From contig JALKBU010000043.1 in NCBI GenBank assembly GCA_023091735.1, positions 47,463 to 111,462 of the forward strand: a stretch of DNA of 64,000 nucleotides, written 5' to 3'. Below are positions 28,126-36,100 of this stretch, piece by piece (the stretch's first letter is position 1; each line of letters starts with the position of its first letter). A program made the translations under genes and the position numbers. Source of the DNA: Trichomonas tenax (taxonomy: Eukaryota > Parabasalia > Trichomonadida > Trichomonadidae). Under the pieces are notes generated by a model that saw only the letters and a list, made by a program, of their open reading frames with translations, was not told where the DNA came from and searched no databases.

Positions 28126-28205
28126 AACCTCCATTATCAATTGCAATTGAAATGAAGTCACTCGAAATCGTTCAATTCCTAAAATCCAACGGTGCTATCG
28201 AATAA

Positions 28206-28605
28206 ACCTTCTGATTCTTTGATGTGATTTTTCACGATCTTGCCACTACATATTTCTTAGTTCTGCTCCACAGAAAATAGAGAATAGAACTCCAAATCAT
28301 GTTAGAACTGTGTTTATATAGTGTTCATATATTTCCATTGATTAACATATATTGATGTGAGTTGGATATGAAGGGCCAGCAACTCTTCTTTTAGAAATCT
28401 ACATTTTCTATTGATCTCCGATGTTCCTAAAACACAATGAGAAGAGGAAACTTCGGAGAGTCGTAGAAAATGCGTTCAATCCAAATATTTCATTTAACGA
28501 ATCACATTTCTCGCTTTAGTTGTCTGATAACCTTTGTACACAGGCTTATCATGCAATTAGATTTTTTCAGGGGGGCTGAAAAAAATAAAAGGAAAATCTA
28601 GTTTA
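28206..28605. other. Spacer with no evident gene
   Basis: AT-rich spacer after the broken ankyrin gene. No open frame, hairpin or repeat that I can support. Confidence 0.45.
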
Positions 28606-28770
28606 TTAGGGGTCTGATAAAATAAACAAGGGAAATTAATATCTGACATTATAATTTACATGATATTTTTCCTTTTAGAGGGTCTGATAAAATAAAAAAG
28701 GGTTTAAATTTTTATATGAAAAATAGTCGTACATTTTTTCTCAGCAAAAAAAGTTTTATATTTTTTATCA
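28606..28770 (+). promoter_or_regulatory. 5' flank shared with the pseudogene at 53113
   Basis: Contains GGGGTCTGATAAAATAAACA followed by TTTACATGATA, then a second GGGTCTGATAAAATAAA and finally AAAATAGTCGTACATTTTTT with an A-rich, T-rich leader ending TTTTATCA before the ATG. The same blocks in the same order precede the copy at 53113 (GGGGTTGATAAAATAAACAA near 52900; AAAATAGTCGTTGACATTTT near 53070). The duplicated unit therefore included its promoter. The stretch closest to the ATG is the best conserved and probably holds the core promoter. Confidence 0.55.
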
Positions 28771-30300
28771 ATGACTAATCTCAACATTGATTTAGCAGAG
28801 ACAGCGAAACATCTTCCGACGAAGATCGACAACATGACTGCCTTCCAGGTACATGATGACTTCGATGAGCTTCTAAGTATATTGAAAGCCGGAAAACTTG
28901 ATGGAAATCATGCGGCCAAACTTTTGAAGCTTAGCATCAATACGTTCAAACTTCCAGACAGATTCGATTTGTTTCGGAAGATCAATGTTGCATTTGAAAC
29001 GGACGGAAAACCAGATCCGAATCAGTTGATTGAGTTTATTCGCGCGATGCACAAAACGCTCAAAGCAGATCCAATCAGGCCGATCTTCAATATGGTTGTT
29101 GATCTCGTCGATAAAATCGAAGAGAGCAAATCTCAATACATGTCACTCAAGATGTCTGTTTCTGAATATCAGGTTCAAATTGCTCAGAAAGATTACACGA
29201 TTTCTGAATTCAACCAGAAAATCGCAAAACTCCTAGAACAGAATCAGGAGTTAGAAAAACAAATAAACACATTAAATGGAAACATCAGCAATCTTCAATC
29301 AAAAATGGAGGTGGAAGTGAATAATCTTAAATCAAAATTGGCGGAAAAAGAAAATCAGCTGAAGGAGTCAAGAAATAAAATCGAAAATATTCAAAATAAT
29401 CTTAATTCAAAGAACAAAGATAGTGAAAAATTACGTCAAATCAATGAAAAGATTGGAAAGATTGTTAAAGTCAAAGATGCAATATTCAATAGCAATAACA
29501 TTACTATCAATGGAAAAATGCTCATAAGCCTCATTTGCTTTTACTTCAAACATAGTGATGATGTTAACATTAATCTGGATTTTTTCTTGAAGGCAATTAA
29601 ATTAAGCAAAGAAAATAGTTTTAATGATATATTCTCATTTTATCGGAATGCTGCTCATTCAGGAAATCAAATTGAACAATTCATGGCGTGCATCATTCCC
29701 ATGTTTGAAGTTAGAAATTCAAACGACAGAACAATCCTATTAGAAGCTTGCAAATGTGATGATCTTAAATTAGCAAAATATCTTCTAGAGAATGGTGCCG
29801 ATTCTGAAGCAATTTGCGGTGAATCTAAGGAAAATGCACTACTTCTATCAGTGGGCAACAAAGACTTGACAAAATATTTGATCGAATTAGGCTTCAATAA
29901 AAATTATAAGAACGGGGATGGAGCCAATGTTTTAATGCATTGTGCTTTTCGGGGCAGTGTTGAAACTTTTGAATATTTGTTGTCAATTGGAATGGATATT
30001 CACTATCTATGCGATAATAATCTTAATGTCTTATGCTGGGCCGCTATGGGTGGAAATGTTCCAATAGCGAAATACCTGGTCGAAAAACGTAATTTTGATG
30101 TTAATTTCCAGCATGATTCTTTTTCTTGCACTCCTATTCAAGCTGCCTCTGCATATGGAGAAATTGACATGATAAAATATCTTCTCAGAAAAGGTGCAAA
30201 TCCTAAAATAAGACATAACCTAACTTGTGACGCATTTGATTTTGCTGGCAGAAATAGCAATAATAAGGATGAAGTCTTAAGAACACTACGAAACGGTTGA
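28771..30300 (+). CDS. Coiled-coil plus ankyrin-repeat protein (trichomonad DUF3447-like family)
   Basis: A 509-residue protein, intact. Residues 1-125 are a helical N-terminal domain characteristic of a trichomonad family. Residues about 125-235 form a coiled coil rich in E, K, Q and N (KIAKLLEQNQELEKQINTLN and following). Residues about 315-500 are ankyrin repeats: ILLEACKCDDLKLAKYLLEN, LSVGNKDLTKYLIELGF, LMHCAFRGSVETFEYLLSIG, LCWAAMGGNVPIAKYLVEK and IQAASAYGEIDMIKYLLRKG. Ankyrin repeats bind partner proteins; this family is hugely expanded in trichomonads and has no known role. A pseudogene copy sits 24 kb away at 53113, about 97% identical over the first ~690 bp but much more diverged afterwards. 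The stop is TGA. No signal peptide or membrane segment. Confidence 0.85.
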   Translation: MTNLNIDLAETAKHLPTKIDNMTAFQVHDDFDELLSILKAGKLDGNHAAKLLKLSINTFKLPDRFDLFRKINVAFETDGKPDPNQLIEFIRAMHKTLKADPIRPIFNMVVDLVDKIEESKSQYMSLKMSVSEYQVQIAQKDYTISEFNQKIAKLLEQNQELEKQINTLNGNISNLQSKMEVEVNNLKSKLAEKENQLKESRNKIENIQNNLNSKNKDSEKLRQINEKIGKIVKVKDAIFNSNNITINGKMLISLICFYFKHSDDVNINLDFFLKAIKLSKENSFNDIFSFYRNAAHSGNQIEQFMACIIPMFEVRNSNDRTILLEACKCDDLKLAKYLLENGADSEAICGESKENALLLSVGNKDLTKYLIELGFNKNYKNGDGANVLMHCAFRGSVETFEYLLSIGMDIHYLCDNNLNVLCWAAMGGNVPIAKYLVEKRNFDVNFQHDSFSCTPIQAASAYGEIDMIKYLLRKGANPKIRHNLTCDAFDFAGRNSNNKDEVLRTLRNG

Positions 30301-30803
30301 TCTTGAATAAATAATAATATGGATTTATTTTTTAAAAAACAATTCTTAAATGTGATTTTGTCTCTACGATGACTCAATCAATGTAAGGAGAACTTATTGA
30401 GTTTTTCTCATATTATTTGGTCATTGTTGTTTTTCCATTCCCATATAATTATATAATTTTAAGCCTCATGTGTTGGAAGGAAAAATCGCGAACAATATGG
30501 GGAAAACATTCACTATATGTTAGTATGCGAAAGAAAGAAAAAGAAAATACACCAAATCCATAGCAATAGATAACCATAAATGCATGTCGAATGGTAGGTG
30601 GATAGTAACACTTGATTTGTTATCAGTATCATCCTGATAATTTAATGCTGCCTCAAAGCTGAAAGTCTTTAAACAAATTGCAAACGAAATGTTTATTATT
30701 ATAAAATTTCATTATGTTAATTTATTGCAATATGCGTAACTATAGAGATCCATTTATTGCAATAGGGAGCTTCCTCGATATGTTTTTCACAAAACGAAAT
30801 TGT
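30301..30803. other. Spacer before the foldback element
   Basis: AT-rich spacer; no gene or repeat recognised up to the 9-bp target duplication of the element that follows. Confidence 0.45.
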
Positions 30804-30812
30804 CAAATTCTC

Positions 30813-30978
30813 GGCGCCACTGAATTTTCTACGCCTACTCAAACATCTCAATTTTTCTCCGCCAGTATGAATATTTAAGGTCTAATTTTTCATTTGCCAC
30901 CAAAATTAGACTTTAAATATTCATACTGGCGGAGAAAAATCGAGATGTTTGAGTAGGCGTAGAAAATTCAGTGACGCC
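30813..30978. mobile_element. Foldback miniature element with 77-bp terminal inverted repeats and 9-bp target duplication
   Basis: Arms 30813-30889 and 30902-30978 are reverse complements with only about three or four mismatches. They surround a 12-base loop (TCATTTGCCACC). The termini read GGCGCCACTGAATTTTC and, on the other strand, GGCGTCACTGAATTTTC. Directly outside each end lies the same 9 bp, CAAATTCTC, at 30804-30812 and 30979-30987. A 9-bp duplication with long inverted termini is the hallmark of Mutator-like (MULE) elements, which are known in trichomonads. It has no coding capacity, so it is a non-autonomous, transposase-dependent derivative. The near identity of the arms and intact duplication imply recent insertion. 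Confidence 0.8.
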
Positions 30979-30987
30979 CAAATTCTC

Positions 30988-31311
30988 GATAAATGTACTC
31001 CACCTGTTTAATATAAGATGGAAGTATTTCATTGATAAAGGATCTTAAGAATGTGTGTTTCCTCCATTTATACCAACCTATAATAGATGCTTTAATTATC
31101 GCAAGTAATTGCATCTAATTAATCAATTAATAGTAAGTTTTAAATAAATTTTTCAAATGTATTTTACTTGAAACTGTAGCAAAACTGGGAATTTTAATTT
31201 CTTTACTATTGTTATTCTTATCTAATTCTAAAGAAATTTTCATGAGTTTAAGTAATTAAGTATATAGAAAATGAACTCTTTATAACTATTTTGATGTGAA
31301 AACTGAGTGCA
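30988..31311. other. Spacer before the glycine-rich pseudogene
   Basis: AT-rich, no gene. Nothing repeated or structured is evident apart from the end of the foldback element just upstream. Confidence 0.45.
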
Positions 31312-32166
31312 ATGTCACCAGGTGTATTCCTTTACAACTTCCAGTACTCGAACCCTCCTTCGTGCCAACTTTTCAGCCTGTCGATAGGGCCTGGAAGGTA
31401 CTTGATAGAAGCGTGGGGTGCCCAGGGAGACAGTCCAACATATAACTCTGTATACGCAGATGGAGGTCATGGTGGGTATGCATCAGGAATCCTTGAAAAC
31501 TCTAAGAATTCAATTTTGTATATTTCACCAGGAGAACAAGGAATTCAAGCTCCACAAAACACATGCACATGCATCATATACGGCAATGGTAGAATTGGAT
31601 GTGCTGATTCGGCTTCATAAGCAAGAAGTTCAGGTGGTGGCATGAGTTTTGTTTCACTTGATTCAGCATCAACTGGAAGTGGAATTGTTTATGCTGGTGG
31701 AGGAGGTGGTTCTAGTGTTGATTCTACATCTATTGTGCTTCCAGGTGGCTATGGTGGTGGAACAAATGGAGGCTCTGGCATCAAAGCAACATGTAATTCC
31801 GCTCATGTTGGTGGATCGGGAGGAACTAATTCAGTAAATGCTGCTGCTAATGGAGGATACACTTTGGGATCTTGTTCATCAGGTGGAGGTGGTGGCTACA
31901 ATGGGGGTGTAGCTTGAGATAATGACTCCTTTTCTGGATGTGGAGGTAGTTCATACGTTTTGTCATCTCTCAAAAATATAACAATTTTAGCAGGTAATCA
32001 GCAAATACCCTCCAGAACTTCACTCACATCAAAAGCATCAGATAATACTGGATACGGAGCAGTAAGAATCACATTTTTGCAACCAGAAGCATCAAAGTTC
32101 AAAGAATTATGGCATGTCCAGGAATTGAAATATAATGATGTTTTGGAGTGTTCAAGTAAATTTTGA
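31312..32166 (+). pseudogene. Glycine-rich (ALK/LTK-type) domain protein with two in-frame stops
   Basis: One continuous frame of 284 codons from ATG 31312 to TGA 32164-32166, interrupted by TAA at 31618-31620 and TGA at 31915-31917. It encodes the glycine-rich domain: GRYLIEAWGAQG, GGHGGYASGIL, then GGGGGSS, GGYGGGTNGGSG, SGGGGGYNGG and the closing CGGSSYV and GYGAVRITFL blocks. The second stop replaces a position where a Trp would fit the family (GGVA, stop, DNDSFSGCGG), so TGG to TGA is likely; the first probably replaced a Gln codon. No signal peptide and no membrane anchor follow. The absence of frameshifts argues for recent inactivation. Related debris is at 1-830. Confidence 0.75.
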
Positions 32167-32359
32167 CCATATCTCATGCTAAATATTGGAAATTTAGCTG
32201 CGCATTCATCTATTAAATCTATTGATATTATGTTTAATTTCAAAGATTACAAATAAAGTCGTTCCTCTTTGGATCAATAAAAAAACATTTTATTTATCAA
32301 AAGTATTATTTACTTTTCAGAAATCAATGTTTTCAATAATTTACAAACAAAATTCGTAA
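32167..32359. other. Short spacer before the L27a promoter
   Basis: AT-rich spacer; no feature beyond scattered T and A runs. Confidence 0.4.
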
Positions 32360-32508
32360 TTTACTTGTCAAATATAATTTAAATTCAATAATTTACAAAA
32401 CAAATTTATAAATGACATAAATATATTTACATAACAAAATTCATAATTTACTTGTCAAATTCCAGTATTTCAGTGATTTACAATACAGATATTGCAGTTT
32501 ACGTGTCA
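32360..32508 (+). promoter_or_regulatory. Three TTTAC(T/G)TGTCA elements upstream of ribosomal protein L27a
   Basis: TTTACTTGTCA at 32360-32370, TTTACTTGTCA at 32447-32457 and TTTACGTGTCA at 32498-32508 lie in the sense orientation, the last about 60 bp upstream of the L27a ATG. Degenerate partial copies (TTTACATAACA, TTTACAATACA) lie between. The same 11-bp element, in either orientation, clusters upstream of several genes in this window, so it is probably a transcription-factor site. Confidence 0.5.
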
Positions 32509-32566
32509 TAGCCAAATGCCTTGATGGCACTTTTCGACAAGGCGGTTTTGGTCTTCCTTTTTTCTT

Positions 32567-33022
32567 ATGCCTACTCGCTTCCATAAGAACAGAAAACTCC
32601 GTGGTTACGTCACAATGGGTTACGGCCGCGTCGGAAAGCACCGTGTCTCCCCAGGCGGCCACGGTCGTGCCGGTGGTCAGCATCACCAGAGAACTTGGTT
32701 CGACCGCTTCCACCCAGGCTACTTCGGCAAGGTCGGTATGCGCCACCTCCACCTCATGAAGAACCGCGCTGACGAGTTCGAGCCAACAATCAACGTCGAC
32801 AAGCTTTGGACACTCGTTCCAGAGGAGGTCCGCGTCAAGGCCGCCGCCGCTAAGAAGGGCGAGGCAGTCCCAGTTATCGACTGCGTCCAGAACGGTTTCT
32901 TCAAGGTCCTCGCTCGCGGCGAGCTTCCAAAGATCCCGTTCATCGTTCGTGCTAAGGACTTCTCCGAGGAGGCTGAGAAGAAGATCAACGCTGCTGGTGG
33001 TGTCTGTGAAAAGGTTCAGTAA
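32567..33022 (+). CDS. RPL27A: 60S ribosomal protein L27a (uL15 family)
   Basis: A 151-residue protein, the normal length for eukaryotic L27a. The N-terminus [20 protein letters not shown] with [20 protein letters not shown] and [17 protein letters not shown] is the diagnostic family signature; the C-terminal part has [19 protein letters not shown] and FSEEAEKKI. The protein is a structural part of the large ribosomal subunit. Codon use is strongly biased to C-ending codons, as expected for a highly expressed gene in an otherwise AT-rich genome. The stop reads TAAAA, overlapping the TAAA polyadenylation signal used by trichomonads. It converges on the ubiquitin hydrolase gene with only about 100 bp between the two stops. 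The 5' flank has three TTTAC(T/G)TGTCA elements. Confidence 0.97.
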   Translation: MPTRFHKNRKLRGYVTMGYGRVGKHRVSPGGHGRAGGQHHQRTWFDRFHPGYFGKVGMRHLHLMKNRADEFEPTINVDKLWTLVPEEVRVKAAAAKKGEAVPVIDCVQNGFFKVLARGELPKIPFIVRAKDFSEEAEKKINAAGGVCEKVQ

Positions 33023-33124
33023 AAAGCATGTTCACATTTAAAAAAAAAATAGAAAATTCCAAATCTCAAAAAAAATCATTCTACAAATCATAACTTTATA
33101 TAACATAATAATAACATAAAAATA

Positions 33125-36100
33125 TCATTGTTTCTTTCCAAAAACAATGTCAATAAGGTTGAGGGCATCGATCGAATGCACTGATTCTTCGGATTCATTG
33201 TTAGCGTTCGCGTTCGTGCAAATATCTCTCATGATGTCGATCTTGTACAGCTCTATGTTCTTGAGGTCGTTCTTGAGGTCCGGGAAGTCCAGAGAGAACT
33301 CTAGAAGACTCTTGAGAGTGCTTGGTTTCATGCTATCAGAGATTCTTGAAAGTAACTCGAAAACTATTGTTATTGGCTCTTTGCAATCGAGTCCCAATAA
33401 CTGCGCTTGTTTGAAGAACAATCTTGTCTTCGTTCCATATGAGTCTGATGCGGATTTCCTCAGAGCATGAATGAGTGTGTAATAAACATCTGTGTAGTTC
33501 GCATTAAACATCGGGAGAACAATTCCGCACCATCTGTTGACTGATTGTCCGAGTTTTGCGTTGAGTGATGTTGCAACTTTCTTTTGAAGTATACTGCTGA
33601 GCTTCTGGTGTGTCTTAAACATCGTTACAGCTGATGACAAGTATTCGAACTTCACGTTGTCGTTGACATCATTGATGAATCCTTCAGGAATTGCATTGAG
33701 CGAAAACTCCGCGAACTGCTCATTAACGAACAAGAATGACTGGTGAAGCATCCAAATGTATGGATAATCAAAGTTCCATCTTGCTTCTTGTGCTTTCTGC
33801 CAAACTTGTGATGTTAACTGTTCATTTGTATCTTTTGTAGCTATGAGAACAGAAGACAAAATGATGTAATCGCCAACAGTAGCGTGTCGCATTCTTTCAA
33901 TGGCGCGACGAACGAGTGTTGATTTGATGAAAACTTTGGCTTGTGAAGGACTGTATTCCATTACTGATTGCGCAAGTCTCTGGAGAAGTGGCTCTCCAGG
34001 ATTATCGTAGACGTAGAAGAAAGTAGGATCAGTGAGAGATTTGGTGATTGTTTTGAGGACTTTCGTGTCATTTCTCGGTAAATATTTCAGCATAACTTTG
34101 AGCAAATCAGAGGAATATGGAACATCAGGACGAAGAATAACGGGCAACAACTTAATGCAATTTGTCTTGAAGAAGCCATAGAAATACTCAGGAACTTCAG
34201 ATTTAACAATCAGCTCTGGAAGTGTTTTACAGCCTTCTCTTGAGGCTCCAACGCCTTTAGTAACGAGATCTATAAACTTAACATATGTCTGAGTATCTCT
34301 GAAGAACTCTTTGAAGTTTGATGTGCATTTTATGACAACAGAAACAAGGTCATTGAATATTTGGTATTTCATCGAATCGATGTGATTGTAGCGTTTGAGC
34401 ATTGCTATTAATAAGTCTATATTCTGATTGAAAATTTGCTGCGATGAAGATCGAACTACAGCCCATGTTAAAATTTCGTTAAATTGCATAAACATTGTTT
34501 GAACATAGTGTTGGAAATAAACGTTATTGAATTGAGTTGTTACCTCCTTCGCAACAGCATCTGTCAACTCAAAGAGAATGTTGACAAGCTTGATGAGATT
34601 TTCTTTGTCAGAATCTTTGACAGCGACGACTTCACCTTCATAATCAGCACGAATTGGCTTCGCTGATATGAACGAGTTATAAAGAGACTTCTTTAAGCTG
34701 TTTCTTGACTCCATGTCGACATCAACGAGCCACGTAATTACCCACCAGTTCGTCTCAACGAAGAATGGCTGCATTGCACTGCTGCAGTACTTTGGAAGGT
34801 TCTTTCCAATCCGCTGAAGCTGCTTTCGAGGCAGTTTCTTGCAATCATTAAGAATTTCAAACTGCTTCATCACTGCAAGTGCAACGAATGCTTCAACTTG
34901 TTGCGATTCATTCGTTGAAAACAGAACATTGCGCAGCTCAGTTGTTGACATGTCATTCATTAGGAATGCTTTTAGAACGCATATCTCGTTCTCTGCGCCT
35001 TGAATTCTTGGAATTGCCGGGTGATCGATAATCTTTTGTATCTGATCTTTGTTTTCTGATGAAGCGACTGCTTTCAGTGCCTGGAATATCTCTGAGCAAG
35101 GAAGCATCAATCCAATCTTTGTCTTCTTGATGTGGCTGTCGCAGGTGTCCAAGAATGCGAAGATTACCTTAAATATTCTGTGCGCATCAGCGCCGAGTTC
35201 AATTGCGATTGAAAGAGGTTTCGTCATTATTTCGAATGTCGATTGGCTCCGAATCATGTCAACAAACGAATTCTCGAGGAACAGAAGATATGTATCATAG
35301 TTCTTTGTCTGCTTCATGATGCTCACGACCAAGTCAAAGAACAATTGAGTGTTTGTATGATAAGGAATTGCGAGTTTCATTGATTCGACATTATAAACTA
35401 ATTCCGGAGATTTCTCAGCCATCGCTTTCACTTTGGATTCAACGCCGGCGGCTGCCACAGGATCTCTACTGAAGAGTAATGCCAAGGCGACTGCTGGATT
35501 ATCAGTGTTCTCCATTGCACGTTTATAGAAAGCCGACAATGCATCATAAACATCTTTTTCTGTCGCGTAATCAACTGATGAATAAGATTCACTTTCTTCT
35601 GTCGAATTATTAATGACTGCTTCTGGCTCTTTTTCTTTGATGTCTTGTTTGTCTCCTTCTCTCATTCTGTAGAAAACGAGATATGCTGACTCAGAGTTCT
35701 TTCCGCCGCCTGTCGACTTAAGAATATTCGCAGTGGAAGACTTAGAAACGCGACTGTCGTTGTAGCAGATCCACACGTCGTTGTCGCCATAGACGTAGCT
35801 GTAATAATGTCCTCCGTGTGCATTACCAATGTGAACGATGACGCCCGATAGATCATAAATAACGTTGGAATTGTCGTTCATTAACTCAGAGATGTCGAGT
35901 CTCTCAGGAAATGTGAATTTTGAGTTGATTTTCATTCTCGTCATTTTTTCTTTGTTGAATGTAAATCTCATCAATTGAAGAATCAAAATTTTTGGAGCTT
36001 TTGTGATCCTATGGGACATTCTCGCATTGATTTTGCCGAGTTTCTCATCTTTGTATTGGTTTTCTCTTTCAAGCAGAGTCGGCTGCAAGAATGAATTAAA

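Larger units (their letters stand above)
27301..28205 (+). pseudogene. Ankyrin-type gene shattered by 37-bp tandem repeats
   Basis: An ATG at 27301 begins a 104-codon frame (MASFAELLFKKVEDAEIPEC and onward), a plausible N-terminus of a trichomonad ankyrin protein that soon runs into low-quality sequence. Ankyrin repeat scraps follow: IAIEMKSLEIVQYLVGHGAD near 27750-27820, and IAIEMKSLEIVQFLKSNGA ending in TAA at about 28203. The two scraps share a nearly identical 45-bp stretch. Between and before them lie arrays of a 37-bp unit. I read this as a former DUF3447/ankyrin gene whose body was replaced or expanded by the repeats. A 13-bp inverted repeat (AAGTTGAGTTTTG, 27496-27508 and 27536-27548) sits inside the first frame. 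Confidence 0.55.
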
